A DNA stretch of 64,000 nt from positions 434,001-498,000 of the forward strand of contig NZ_JAKGAR010000002.1 in NCBI RefSeq assembly GCF_021532625.1, in the 5' to 3' direction. Source of the DNA: Octadecabacter algicola. Lineage in GTDB: Bacteria; Pseudomonadota; Alphaproteobacteria; Rhodobacterales; Rhodobacteraceae. Shown here piece by piece: positions 16,310-24,873 of the stretch. A program made the translations under genes and the position numbers. The notes beneath the pieces were generated by a model. It was not told the origin of the DNA. It made no database searches and was given only the letters and a program-made list of their open reading frames with translations. Position 1 is the stretch's first letter. Every line of letters begins with the position of its first letter.

Positions 16310-17539
16310 TTAGTCGCGATATTTGCTCAACAACATCGACCCGTTCGTGCCACCGAAGCCGAAGGAGTTGGTCATCACAGTATCCAGCCCTGCGTTCTCT
16401 TTGAACTCGGTCGCGATTTCGGCAGGGTCCAAGGCCGGGTCGAGCGTTTCGACGTTGATGCTTGGGATGATGTAGTCGCCTTGAAGTGCGAGCAGACAAT
16501 AGACTGCCTCTTGCGCGCCTGTCGCGCCTTGGCTGTGACCTGTCATGGATTTGGTTGAGCTGATCGGAGGCGTGGAGCCTTGTCCGAAGACACGGCGCAC
16601 AGCCTCTACTTCGCCTACATCACCAACCGGCGTGGATGTGCCGTGTGCGTTGATGTAGCTGACTTTGCGACCTTCGGGCAGGGTCGCCAATGCGCCGCGC
16701 ATGGCACGTTCGCCGCCTTCGCCGGATGGGGCAACCATATCGGCGCCGTCTGAGGTGGCGGCAAAGCCGGTGACTTCGGCGTAGATTTTCGCGCCACGCG
16801 CGAGCGCACCGTCTAGGGATTCCAGTACGACCATCGCACCACCGCCCGCAATCACGAACCCGTCGCGATTGGCGTCAAAGGCACGGGATGCCTTTTCTGG
16901 GGTGTCATTATACTTGGAACTCATCGCGCCCATCGCATCGAACAGGCAGGACAGGGTCCAATCCAGTTCTTCGCCGCCGCCACCAAACATGATGTCTTGT
17001 GTGCCGAGCGCGATCTGCTGTGCAGCCATACCGATGCAGTGCAGTGACGTAGAACAGGCCGACGTAATCGACATGTTCATGCCTTTGATCTTGTAGGCCG
17101 TTGCCAAGTTGGCGGAAATTGTGGACGACATGGTTTTAGGAACGGCGAACGGCCCGATCCGTTTGGTTGATCCGGTTTTCAGGACAACCTGATGTGCCGC
17201 AAACATGGCCGAAGTAGATGGGCCGCCAGAACCGGCAATCACACCGGTCATCGGGTTGACGATTTCATCTTCTGACAGGCCAGCGTCTTCGATGGCTTGC
17301 CCCATTGCAATATGGGCATAGGCGGCCCCTGGCCCCATGAAGCGTAGGGTGCGCTTGTCGACATGTTCAGCCACATCAATCTTGAGTGTCCCTGCGATCT
17401 GGCTGCGAAACCCGTGCTCGGCCATCTCCTCAGAGGCGACAATACCCGATTTGCCGGCCCGCAAAGCCGCATCGACTTCGGCTACGTTGTTCCCGATGGG
17501 GGAAACAATTCCCATTCCTGTAATGACGACGCGCCGCAT
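16310..17539 (-). CDS. fabB: 3-oxoacyl-[acyl-carrier-protein] synthase I
   Basis: A 409-residue beta-ketoacyl-ACP synthase. The Cys-His-His triad is visible as Cys162 in SACSTSLH, His in NAHGTSTPVGD (about 298) and His in MTGHSQGATGA (about 333). The GHSQGA form and pairing with fabA identify the FabB type, which elongates the cis-3-decenoyl intermediate toward unsaturated fatty acids. It is 76 bases downstream of a small membrane-protein gene that separates it from fabA. All three are in one direction. Confidence 0.95.
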   Translation of the reverse strand: MRRVVITGMGIVSPIGNNVAEVDAALRAGKSGIVASEEMAEHGFRSQIAGTLKIDVAEHVDKRTLRFMGPGAAYAHIAMGQAIEDAGLSEDEIVNPMTGVIAGSGGPSTSAMFAAHQVVLKTGSTKRIGPFAVPKTMSSTISANLATAYKIKGMNMSITSACSTSLHCIGMAAQQIALGTQDIMFGGGGEELDWTLSCLFDAMGAMSSKYNDTPEKASRAFDANRDGFVIAGGGAMVVLESLDGALARGAKIYAEVTGFAATSDGADMVAPSGEGGERAMRGALATLPEGRKVSYINAHGTSTPVGDVGEVEAVRRVFGQGSTPPISSTKSMTGHSQGATGAQEAVYCLLALQGDYIIPSINVETLDPALDPAEIATEFKENAGLDTVMTNSFGFGGTNGSMLLSKYRD

Positions 17540-17615
17540 AGCTGCTCCCTAAGTAGTGTTTTCTTAGGTGTAGGCGAGAGGCGGGGGAGGAGCAAGAGTG
17601 TGAGCATTTCCGCGT

Positions 17616-17843
17616 TCAATCATCCGTGCGCGGCTCTTTGTCTGGCGCGTCTCCAAGAAGCCATAACAGACATATTGCCACTAGAGGACTGACCAGAATT
17701 GCGATGATTATCCAGCTTGCAGTGTCTCTCCCCCGATGTGTCGCCATTTCAGTCGGGAGCATGAAGTAGAAGACATAGCCCAAATAGATACAGAGGCTCA
17801 CAAGGCAGAGAACTGCAAATGAGCTTTGGGTAAAATCGAACAT
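17616..17843 (-). CDS. Small two-helix membrane protein between fabA and fabB
   Basis: A 75-residue protein with two hydrophobic helices (about 8-30 and 42-63) and a charged C terminus (DKEPRTDD). The topology is like the PLDc_N or phospholipase-leader type two-helix proteins, but I cannot assign a family. It sits 14 bases after fabA and 76 before fabB in the same direction, splitting the pair that is adjacent in most genomes. Codon use and base composition look like the neighbours. It could be a real small gene or a chance frame. The operon position and clear helices favour a gene. Confidence 0.5.
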   Translation of the reverse strand: MFDFTQSSFAVLCLVSLCIYLGYVFYFMLPTEMATHRGRDTASWIIIAILVSPLVAICLLWLLGDAPDKEPRTDD

Positions 17844-17857
17844 AGACGAACCGATGC

Positions 17858-18367
17858 TCAGCTCTCGCTCAGCGCGACTTTCATGTCTTTGACTTCATAG
17901 GCCAGTTCACCGTCAACTTTAACGATGCCGTCGGCGACGCCCATTGTCAGGCGGCGGGTTTGGACTGCTTTGGTGAAGTCGATTTCATAGGTGATCATTT
18001 TCGCCGTTGGGCGAACCATTGCTTTGAGTTTGATTTCACCAACGCCAAGCGCGTAGCCGCGGCCTTTCCAGCCGCGCCAGCCGAGGTTGAACCCCGTAAG
18101 CTGCCACAGACCATCAAGCCCCAAGCAGCCGGGCATGATAGGGTTGCCGGGGAAGTGGCATTCAAAGAACCAAAGGTCGGGCGTAATATCGAATTCGGCC
18201 ATTACGTGACCTTTGCCGTGTGCGCCGCCATCACCAGAGATATCGGTAATGCGGTCCATCATCAGCATAGGTGGTTCGGGCAATTGTGCATTGCCTTCGC
18301 CAAAAAGCTCCCCGCGAGCACATTTTAGAAGGTCATCGCGGTCAAAACTTGTTGGGAATTCGCTCAT
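17858..18367 (-). CDS. fabA: 3-hydroxydecanoyl-[acyl-carrier-protein] dehydratase/isomerase
   Basis: A 169-residue hot-dog-fold enzyme of unsaturated fatty-acid synthesis. The active-site His71 is in [14 protein letters not shown] and Asp85 in [11 protein letters not shown], exactly as in E. coli FabA. It dehydrates 3-hydroxydecanoyl-ACP and isomerises the product to the cis-3 form that FabB extends. It is divergent from irr, with 180 bases between starts. A fabA-fabB-fabI set next to irr is a recurring arrangement in this family of bacteria. Confidence 0.95.
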   Translation of the reverse strand: MSEFPTSFDRDDLLKCARGELFGEGNAQLPEPPMLMMDRITDISGDGGAHGKGHVMAEFDITPDLWFFECHFPGNPIMPGCLGLDGLWQLTGFNLGWRGWKGRGYALGVGEIKLKAMVRPTAKMITYEIDFTKAVQTRRLTMGVADGIVKVDGELAYEVKDMKVALSES

Positions 18368-18547
18368 GATAGGTGTGTCCTTGTGGAGTGGTGCATTTCT
18401 GGCAGTTGTTCCCTGCTATCATCTTGGGATTACCAAGGGCAAGAGAGCCGCCAAACACACGTTCTGGCTGCGACCTATTCGCATTTTAGATTGAACAGGG
18501 ACGGAGATTTCCCCATATTAGAGGGGATCAGATCAAAAGGTGCCGAA

Positions 18548-18976
18548 ATGGCGGACGTTACCTCTAATGAACTCTCTGAACGCGGCACACAGTGGCTCGC
18601 GGGGGCAGGGCTGCGACCGACACGGCAACGTGTTGCACTTGCCGGATTGTTGGTTGGGGATGGACGTGATCGCCACGTCACCGCCGAAAGCCTGTTCGAA
18701 GCGGCAACACAAACCCGCGAAAAGGTGTCTTTGGCCACTGTCTACAATACGTTGCGCGCGTTTTGTGACGCCGGTTTGCTTCGTGAGATCACGGTGGATG
18801 GCAGCAAGAGCTATTTCGACACGAATATGTCGGATCACCCGCATTTCTACTGGGAAGACGACAATCGCTTGTCAGACGCGCCAGCAGAGCAGCTTGAAAT
18901 CGCACGGATACCAAATGCGCCAGAGGGTGCAGAAATTGCGTCCGTGGATGTCGTAATCCGGTTACGTCGCAGCTAA
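18548..18976 (+). CDS. irr: Iron response regulator Irr (Fur family)
   Basis: A 142-residue Fur-superfamily regulator. A winged helix is at about 20-85 (LRPTRQRVALAGLL, then SLATVYNTLRAFCDAGLL). The dimer-domain motif DHPHFYWEDDNRL (His97, His99) takes the place of the HHH haem-sensing segment of Rhizobium and Bradyrhizobium Irr. Irr is stable when iron or haem is scarce and controls haem and iron-use genes through ICE boxes. The frame is open to 18383, but the family starts at the ATG at 18548. Only a half-match to an ICE box (TTTAGA at 18485-18490) is seen upstream. Link to the divergent fabA is suggested by position only. Confidence 0.88.
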   Translation: MADVTSNELSERGTQWLAGAGLRPTRQRVALAGLLVGDGRDRHVTAESLFEAATQTREKVSLATVYNTLRAFCDAGLLREITVDGSKSYFDTNMSDHPHFYWEDDNRLSDAPAEQLEIARIPNAPEGAEIASVDVVIRLRRS

Positions 18977-19024
18977 CTCATAGCGCTTCATGAGATTTTA
19001 ACCTCGTTTGTCCCATGATGGGGC

Positions 19025-19513
19025 ATGAGCTTACAAACCCCATTCCCCCGCCCTCTGGTCCCTGCTTCTCCCGATGATGCGTTTGTCTCGGTTACAATGC
19101 GGCTGGCTGACCCGCGATCTGATTTGCTGGTGCGCCATGTGCGTATACTGCGTGATTGCGTTGCTTTGGCCCAGAAAAGGTGGACCTTTGAGGTTGAAGC
19201 AGCCGTCGTCTTACCGTCCGAGATGCAGCTTTTGTGCATTTTTCCGTGCGGTGAGTTTGGTGTGGGCGGCGCGCTTCGGCTGATCATGTCAGCATTTGCG
19301 AAACATGTACCTGTGCCACCAATGACGGATAACCTGTGGTCCGACGCTAATGAGGTGATCGAGATTCAGCCCGCTGTCGCAGAACTGCGTCGCGGCTTTA
19401 TTGAACAAGCGCCTGTTCGTGCTGGTTTGGTGATGGCCGCGATTGATTGGCCTTTCAGCTCTGTTCACAAAAAGGCACAGCAGTCAGGCGATATGGGTGT
19501 TGCTGTGGCTTAG
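19025..19513 (+). CDS. Degenerate REP-associated tyrosine transposase-like (RAYT) protein
   Basis: A 162-residue Y1-transposase-fold protein. The RAYT scaffold is followable along its length: VTMRL, LLVRHVRILRDC, the strand AAVVLPSEMQLLCIFP at about 59-74, LIMSAFAKHVP, LWSDANEV and FIEQAPVRAGLV, DWPFSSVHK at the end. Active RAYTs have a D-H-M-H-type HUH segment after VVLP. Here it reads S-E-M-Q, so both metal-binding His are gone. The tyrosine-bearing helix reads FIEQAP instead of the usual YIHxNP. The frame is intact with a good Shine-Dalgarno, so a domesticated nucleic-acid-binding protein is possible. No REP-like repeats flank it. Confidence 0.65.
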   Translation: MSLQTPFPRPLVPASPDDAFVSVTMRLADPRSDLLVRHVRILRDCVALAQKRWTFEVEAAVVLPSEMQLLCIFPCGEFGVGGALRLIMSAFAKHVPVPPMTDNLWSDANEVIEIQPAVAELRRGFIEQAPVRAGLVMAAIDWPFSSVHKKAQQSGDMGVAVA

Positions 19514-19546
19514 TTGGGGGAGTGATTTTGCGTCGCTCGTCCCAAT

Positions 19547-20413
19547 CTAAAACCACTGCCCCGGTTCCATCAGGCCCAAATCTAGCAACTGCTGGCTATG
19601 CCATTCAAACGGGGTTGAGTTGTGCCATTTGAATGTGTCGATATCAAACGTAGACCCAGGATTGCGTTTGAGCGCTTTGGCTGTGCGGAAGGAACAAATC
19701 GTGGCTGTTAAGTTGTGGTGCCACGGGCAGGCGTAGGTGTTGTATTCGGGATCGTTGAACAGATGATCGGGCAAGAACACCAATCCCGGTTTGTTGCGGA
19801 ATAGGGCAACTCGGTCGATACGCCGTTTTGGCGCGGGAATGTGTTCTTCGAACCGCCACCGCAGGCCTCCAAAGAAATCCAATTGGCGATCCAGATCATT
19901 GTTCCAGCGATCTTTGCGGGCCAGTGCGTAATACCCTGTCTTGTCTAGGTGGGCGTCTTCTATGCAAACCGCATTCGTGTTCTGCCACAGATCGCCCGTA
20001 TATAGATCGACCACATAGGTCAGGACAGTGTCGCGCCGTTCTTCAACGTTGAACGCAATCATTTCGCCAACGGTGCGGTGTTCGCAGAAGGGATGGAATA
20101 AGAACTCGGCGTTATAGCAGTAGTAAATCCAGATATCGCCAGTAGCCCTCATCACGCCGTTAACTGCTGTTTCTAACGCGGTCGGTGTCCGTACATTGTA
20201 ATCTACACGGAAAATCTGTTCAGCGACGTCTTCGGCTATGGAAAATTCGGGCATTGCGAAAACGACTGTATGGCGAAATCCCGCGTCGATGTGGTGGCGT
20301 ATGGTTGCATCCAGCTCGACTTCGTCCTCGGCAAATATCAATGCAACAGGACCCTTCAGCAGTTTGGGCGCGCCGTCTTTCAAAAAGCTGGTGAGGTCTG
20401 AATACTGGTTCAT
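19547..20413 (-). CDS. Glycosyltransferase family 2-like (GT-A fold) protein
   Basis: A 288-residue soluble protein. The N-terminal part (VALIFAEDEVELDATIRHHIDAGFRHTVVF) resembles the nucleotide-sugar-binding start of the Glyco_tranf_2_4 group. The expected D-x-D-E-F metal motif is replaced by CYNAEFLF, and the second half, rich in Trp, His and Pro, is not familiar. It may be a glycosyltransferase with altered metal use or a non-catalytic relative. The ATG at 20413 is preferred because conserved sequence starts there, although the frame continues to 20455. It is divergent from miaB with about 110 bases between starts. Confidence 0.5.
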   Translation of the reverse strand: MNQYSDLTSFLKDGAPKLLKGPVALIFAEDEVELDATIRHHIDAGFRHTVVFAMPEFSIAEDVAEQIFRVDYNVRTPTALETAVNGVMRATGDIWIYYCYNAEFLFHPFCEHRTVGEMIAFNVEERRDTVLTYVVDLYTGDLWQNTNAVCIEDAHLDKTGYYALARKDRWNNDLDRQLDFFGGLRWRFEEHIPAPKRRIDRVALFRNKPGLVFLPDHLFNDPEYNTYACPWHHNLTATICSFRTAKALKRNPGSTFDIDTFKWHNSTPFEWHSQQLLDLGLMEPGQWF

Positions 20414-20521
20414 TTGGTTGCTCTGCCTGATTGCGGCTAATGTCTTGTAAATCACGCTTCATTGCAAGCAGGCAGGCCTTACGCTAAATGCTGCCGAATT
20501 CCATCCACGAAAGCTGTCCAT

Positions 20522-21844
20522 ATGTCCGCTCCGAACAAATCAAACAACAAAAAGCTGTTCATCAAGACCTACGGGTGCCAGATGAACGTCTATGATAGTG
20601 AACGCATGGCCGAAAGCCTTGGTGGGCAGGGCTATGAAACCACGCAGACCCCCGAAGATGCGGATATGATCCTGCTGAACACCTGTCACATTCGTGAAAA
20701 GGCGGCGGAAAAGATCTATTCTGAACTCGGGCGTCTTAAGGGACTGAAAGCTGAGAAGCCGGATCTAAAGATCGGCGTTGCTGGCTGTGTGGCACAGGCC
20801 GAGGGCGCCGAAATCATGAAGCGCCAGCCTATGGTCGATCTGGTGGTGGGGCCGCAAAGTTATCACCGCTTGCCGGCTATGGAAGAAGCCGTCACCAAGG
20901 GTGAGAAAGCTTTGGATACGGATTTTCCAGAGGACGATAAATTTGAAACGTTAAAGTCGCGCCCCAAGGCTAAGCGTGGGCCAACGGCGTTCTTGACCGT
21001 GCAAGAAGGCTGCGACAAGTTCTGCGCCTTCTGTGTGGTGCCTTATACGCGAGGAGCCGAAGTCAGCCGCCCAAGTGAACGTATTATCCGTGAGGCTCAG
21101 GAATTGGTCGAAGCGGGTGTTCGTGAAATTACGCTGCTCGGGCAGAACGTTAACGCCTACCACGGCCATGATGGTGGCTTGGCGGGACTGATCTGGGATC
21201 TGGATAAAGTCGATGGTTTGGAACGTATCCGTTTCACGACCAGTCACCCCAACGACATGGATGATGCTTTGATCGAGGCGCATGGGACTTGCGATAAGCT
21301 TATGCCGTATCTGCATCTGCCTGTTCAGTCAGGTTCTGACAAGATTCTCAAGGCAATGAATCGGAAACATACACGCGACGAGTACATCAAACTGATTGAG
21401 CGTATTCGCGGCGCGCGTCCCGATCTCTTGTTGTCTGGTGACTTTATTGTCGGCTTTCCTGGTGAGACCGAAGCCGATTTCGAAGACACTATGGATTTGG
21501 TCCGTACTGTTGGTTACGGGCAGGCGTATTCGTTCAAGTACTCAACGCGCCCTGGCACACCCGCCGCCGAACGTGCCCAAGTCGATGAGGACGTGAAGTT
21601 GGACCGCCTTCACCGACTGCAGGCCCTTCTGGGGGAACAGCAGCGCGACATTCAGGACTCCATGATTGGGCGCAAGGTTAAGGTATTATTTGAAAAACAC
21701 GGCCGCGAGGCGGGACAGATGATTGGTAAGTCAGAATACCTGCATGCCGTGTTTGCTGAGGTCTCCGATGTGTCCATTGGTGACATAAGGGACGTCCTGA
21801 TCGTGAAGTCTGAAAGAAACTCGTTGGGTGGCGAAATCTGCTAA
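20522..21844 (+). CDS. miaB: tRNA-2-methylthio-N6-dimethylallyladenosine synthase
   Basis: A 440-residue methylthiotransferase that adds the 2-methylthio group to i6A37 of tRNAs reading UNN codons. The N-terminal domain cluster uses Cys19, Cys55 and Cys89. The radical-SAM cluster is CDKFCAFC (Cys164, 168, 171). A TRAM domain lies at about 375-440. The first in-frame ATG at 20462 would add 20 unlike residues. The ATG at 20522 gives the normal N terminus. In alphaproteobacteria miaB usually lies directly upstream of phoH-ybeY-corC-lnt. Here two envelope-protein genes are interposed. Confidence 0.95.
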   Translation: MSAPNKSNNKKLFIKTYGCQMNVYDSERMAESLGGQGYETTQTPEDADMILLNTCHIREKAAEKIYSELGRLKGLKAEKPDLKIGVAGCVAQAEGAEIMKRQPMVDLVVGPQSYHRLPAMEEAVTKGEKALDTDFPEDDKFETLKSRPKAKRGPTAFLTVQEGCDKFCAFCVVPYTRGAEVSRPSERIIREAQELVEAGVREITLLGQNVNAYHGHDGGLAGLIWDLDKVDGLERIRFTTSHPNDMDDALIEAHGTCDKLMPYLHLPVQSGSDKILKAMNRKHTRDEYIKLIERIRGARPDLLLSGDFIVGFPGETEADFEDTMDLVRTVGYGQAYSFKYSTRPGTPAAERAQVDEDVKLDRLHRLQALLGEQQRDIQDSMIGRKVKVLFEKHGREAGQMIGKSEYLHAVFAEVSDVSIGDIRDVLIVKSERNSLGGEIC

Positions 21845-22172
21845 CCTGAATCGCGAACACAACTTGCACGTTTAGGTAATTGACGTGCGGGGCAACCTTG
21901 GGCTGTTTGTGGGGGCTAATACCCCCATTAGACCCATGATTGTTGTCGGTTTAGCTACAATATCTTGTGTTTTTACCTTCCAATGTGGCTAAAAATTGTT
22001 ATTCTCTTGCGGATAAAGTGACAAAGTGTCCACGAGATGGCTTGCCATCCTTCAGGCACTCTTAGTGAATGTAGTTGGTAAGACAGGGCAGAAAAATGAA
22101 GCGACAAGTGGGCAACGCGTTGGCCGTGGGCATAAACCACACGCGCGCAGTTATGATTACGGGGGATTCGGA
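21845..22172. other. Intergenic region between miaB and the OmpA-like gene
   Basis: About 330 bases without a supported gene. A GC-rich inverted repeat (TGGGGG-CTAATA-CCCCCA) lies at 21910-21927 without a T-run in either direction. The rest is AT-richer and likely holds the promoter of the downstream envelope genes. Reading frames here are poor. Confidence 0.5.
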
Positions 22173-22742
22173 ATGCCAAATCTAATGAAATATCTAAAAA
22201 TCGGCTTAGCGGCCGTTGCGCTTGTTGGGGCCCTCGCGGCGTCCGCGTCCGCGCAAACTTTTGAGCGCGGAGAGCAGTCTGGCCGCATTCAGTGGGGTAT
22301 CTGGATCGATCCGGATGGCTGTATGCACTGGATGGCTGACGGTGGTTTCGAACAATTTCAGGTCAACCGCCTTGATCCGGAAACAGGTCGCCCGGTCTGC
22401 ATGCAGGTCGAAACTTGTTTTGTTGGCGAAACGGATGCCATGTTCCACACTGACAGCTACCGTTTGACAGACAACGCACGCGCACGCTTGCAAGAAGTCT
22501 TTAGCCAAGGTGGCGTTTCCGGCTTTGCGGTCTATGGCCATACGGATAGCCGTGCGTCTAACGCTTACAACCAGACTTTGTCCGAGCACCGCGCTCGTGC
22601 GGTTGCGAACGTTGGCCGTAGTGTGGGCGCAATGATTGAACGCGAGATTGGCTTCGGCGAAACCCGTCCAGTCGCATCCAATGGAACCAGCGCCGGGATG
22701 GCTAAAAACCGTCGCGTCGAAGTAATCTGCTACAGGTGGTAA
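22173..22742 (+). CDS. OmpA-family outer-membrane/periplasmic protein
   Basis: A 190-residue exported protein. A signal peptide (LKIGLAAVALVGALAASASAQ) is followed by a 35-residue module (42-76) with DGC..W and NRLDPETGRPVC. An OmpA-type peptidoglycan-binding domain spans about 80-190 (FHTDSYRLTDNARARL, YGHTDSRASNAYNQTLSEHRA, NRRVEV). It would tether envelope to cell wall. GGGGGA 8-12 bases before the ATG at 22173 supports this start over earlier in-frame codons. The next gene starts 2 bases after its stop and repeats the 35-residue module, so the two probably form a functional pair. Confidence 0.85.
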   Translation: MPNLMKYLKIGLAAVALVGALAASASAQTFERGEQSGRIQWGIWIDPDGCMHWMADGGFEQFQVNRLDPETGRPVCMQVETCFVGETDAMFHTDSYRLTDNARARLQEVFSQGGVSGFAVYGHTDSRASNAYNQTLSEHRARAVANVGRSVGAMIEREIGFGETRPVASNGTSAGMAKNRRVEVICYRW

Positions 22743-22744
22743 TC

Positions 22745-23170
22745 ATGAATACATTGAAACTTGCACTCGTAATCGGCGCTGTTGGCAGCTTGACGGCCTG
22801 TAGTGTCGAAGGGACCCGCCGCTATCAGGGGCCAAACGACTACATCGCCGTTGCCGCCGATCTTGGCCGCGATAAAGACAGCCACTTGGGAGACAACGCC
22901 GGTATTGCGGTGACACCGGATGGCTGTCAGGCTTGGATCATTGATGATGGTATCGATGGCCGTGCCAGCAACCGCCTTGACCCAGTCACGGGTCTTCCGG
23001 TGTGTGCCGGTGAGCCTGGTGTTGTTTATGGCAACTACCAAAGTAACTCTGCGGGTATTCGTGACGACGTTCCAGGTGACCCTGTTCCCGTTCGTGTCGA
23101 AACCGTTCAAGTTCGTACGAACGAAGGTCAGTTCCAGACGGTGCACCCGGCAGACGCGCATTCGCACTGA
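22745..23170 (+). CDS. Lipoprotein sharing a module with the adjacent OmpA-like protein
   Basis: A 141-residue lipoprotein: signal peptide with lipobox LTAC (Cys19), then a short linker. Residues 53-87 align without gaps to residues 42-76 of the upstream OmpA-like protein, with 19 of 35 identical (DGC..W..D.G, NRLDP.TG.PVC). The two Cys could form a disulfide. The C-terminal 50 residues are Val/Arg/Gln-rich and unfamiliar. A GTG at 22736 is in frame, but the ATG at 22745 gives the canonical lipoprotein start. It ends in a rho-independent terminator at 23191-23221. Confidence 0.8.
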   Translation: MNTLKLALVIGAVGSLTACSVEGTRRYQGPNDYIAVAADLGRDKDSHLGDNAGIAVTPDGCQAWIIDDGIDGRASNRLDPVTGLPVCAGEPGVVYGNYQSNSAGIRDDVPGDPVPVRVETVQVRTNEGQFQTVHPADAHSH

Positions 23171-23190
23171 TGCACCTAAATGACCAAAAG

Positions 23191-23221
23191 AAAGGCTGCG
23201 GTGAAAACCGCGGCCTTTTTT
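23191..23221 (+). terminator. Rho-independent terminator of the envelope gene pair
   Basis: AAAGGC-t-GCGG pairs with CCGC-GGCCTTT around TGAAAA, followed by a T-run, 20 bases after the lipoprotein stop. Confidence 0.85.
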
Positions 23222-23310
23222 CGTTTCAAAAGTGTGACAATTTGAAGGGATGGCTTGCGTGTTCGCTCGCGACCCGCCACCATTGGGGAAACCAAACGCC
23301 GGAGAGTTGA

Positions 23311-24324
23311 TTGACTACGACAACGCTACCCCCGACACCGTACGAGAAAGACGCAGCACCTGTTGTGCTGGAGTTTCCTGACAACTTCCTTTTGATTGAT
23401 TTGTGTGGCGAACATGACCGTCACCTTGCTGACATTGAGCTAAAACTCAGTGTGCAAGTTCTGCGCCGTGGGAATCAATTGTCCATTCACGGCGAACCCG
23501 CTGCACAGACCGAAGCGGCCGAAGTGCTACAGTCTCTTTATGAACGCCTCGAAGCGGGTCGTGCCGTAGAGATGGCAGACATCGACCGCGAAGTGCGCAT
23601 GGGGTCTTCCGAAAAAGGGACGGGATCCCCGGTTGGGGATCAGATGGATCTAGGCGTCGGTGATCGGGTTGAGATCAAAACCCGAAAGAAACTGGTGGAA
23701 CCGCGCACCGATGCCCAGAAGGCTTATGTCAAATCGTTGTTCAAGAACGAGCTGGCGTTTGGAATTGGGCCAGCGGGGACAGGCAAAACCTATTTGGCGG
23801 TCGCTGTTGGTGTGAACCTGTTTATTGGCGGTCATGTCGATAAGATCATCCTCAGCCGTCCTGCGGTCGAAGCAGGTGAAAAGCTTGGTTATTTGCCCGG
23901 TGATATGAAGGACAAAGTCGATCCATATATGCAGCCGCTTTACGATGCCTTGAATGATTTTCTGCCCGCCAAGCAGGTAGAAAAGTTGATTGAGGAAAAG
24001 AAGATCGAAATCGCGCCTCTTGCGTTTATGCGAGGGCGGACCCTTAGCCGCGCGTTCGTGGTGCTGGACGAAGCCCAGAACGCAACAACCATGCAGATGA
24101 AGATGTTCCTGACCCGTCTGGGTGAGGGGTCTCGAATGGTCATCACCGGCGACCGGACCCAAATCGATTTGCCTCGTGGCGTGAGCTCGGGCTTGCGGGA
24201 CGCAGAACGGCTATTGGCGCATATTCCCAAGATTGATTTCAACTACTTCACGTCCAAGGACGTCGTGCGTCATCCACTTGTGGCGGCGATTATCGAAGCC
24301 TACGACAAAGACGACCCCAAATAG
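23311..24324 (+). CDS. phoH: PhoH-family ATPase
   Basis: A 337-residue PhoH/YbeZ protein with an N-terminal KH-like region (about 20-90) and a P-loop ATPase domain. The Walker A is GPAGTGKT at 153-160, the Walker B FVVLDEAQN at about 246-254, and the sensor-like ITGDRTQIDLP follows. The protein partners YbeY in rRNA and RNA processing. The start is a TTG at 23311 with GGAG 7-10 bases upstream. No ATG gives the family N terminus. It leads the phoH-ybeY-corC-lnt operon. Confidence 0.93.
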   Translation: MTTTTLPPTPYEKDAAPVVLEFPDNFLLIDLCGEHDRHLADIELKLSVQVLRRGNQLSIHGEPAAQTEAAEVLQSLYERLEAGRAVEMADIDREVRMGSSEKGTGSPVGDQMDLGVGDRVEIKTRKKLVEPRTDAQKAYVKSLFKNELAFGIGPAGTGKTYLAVAVGVNLFIGGHVDKIILSRPAVEAGEKLGYLPGDMKDKVDPYMQPLYDALNDFLPAKQVEKLIEEKKIEIAPLAFMRGRTLSRAFVVLDEAQNATTMQMKMFLTRLGEGSRMVITGDRTQIDLPRGVSSGLRDAERLLAHIPKIDFNYFTSKDVVRHPLVAAIIEAYDKDDPK

Positions 24325-24333
24325 GTTCCCGCC

Positions 24334-24825
24334 GTGGCAGTTGCTGACATTATCGTTGAAGATGACCGCTGGACGGAAAACCTAGCCCTGCTGGCCGAGC
24401 AAGCGGTGGCGGCTGCCCTATCCGGTGTCAGGCTGGATCCAGCCCCGTTCGAGGTCAGTATTTTGGCCTGTGATGATGCACGCATCGCCGCGTTGAACGA
24501 AGATTTTCGTCAAAAGGGCAGTGCGACCAATGTACTGTCATGGCCATCTGATGAGAGGGCCGCCGAAAATGACGGTGAAATGCCTGATCCGCCGAGTCTG
24601 CCGATGGACGCCGAATTGGGTGATATCGCCATTTCCTACGATACTTGTGCGCGCGAAGCCGCCGAGGCGGGTAAGCCATTTGAGCATCATGTGATCCACC
24701 TTTTGGTGCACGGAACCCTTCATTTGTTGGGCTTTGATCACATACGTGACGGGGACGCCACGCTTATGGAGGGTTTAGAGACAGAAATCCTTGGCAAACT
24801 GGACATCCCTGACCCATATTCGTAA
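24334..24825 (+). CDS. ybeY: Endoribonuclease YbeY
   Basis: A 163-residue metal-dependent RNase needed for 16S rRNA 3-prime maturation and ribosome quality control. The zinc triad is His126, His130 and His136 in HGTLHLLGFDH. The conserved Arg is in LNEDFRQKGSATNVLSWP. The GTG start at 24334 lies 9 bases after phoH, giving the normal length. Position between phoH and corC is the standard order. Confidence 0.95.
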   Translation: MAVADIIVEDDRWTENLALLAEQAVAAALSGVRLDPAPFEVSILACDDARIAALNEDFRQKGSATNVLSWPSDERAAENDGEMPDPPSLPMDAELGDIAISYDTCAREAAEAGKPFEHHVIHLLVHGTLHLLGFDHIRDGDATLMEGLETEILGKLDIPDPYS

Positions 24826-24873
24826 GGACAGTATCTTGGTCGCAGTATGCGGCCGCATTTGGAAACGGAGACA

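Noticed and set aside
18485-18500. Possible ICE box before irr (TTTAGATTGAAC)
   Set aside because: Only one half matches the TTTAGAA-type palindrome, so autoregulation by Irr is not supported.
19000-19550. REP-type repeats around the RAYT-like gene
   Set aside because: I compared the flanking sequence and saw no paired GTAG/GAAG-type hairpins.
21910-21927. Terminator for miaB
   Set aside because: TGGGGG-CTAATA-CCCCCA is a good stem but has no T-run on either side. It is noted as a repeat only.
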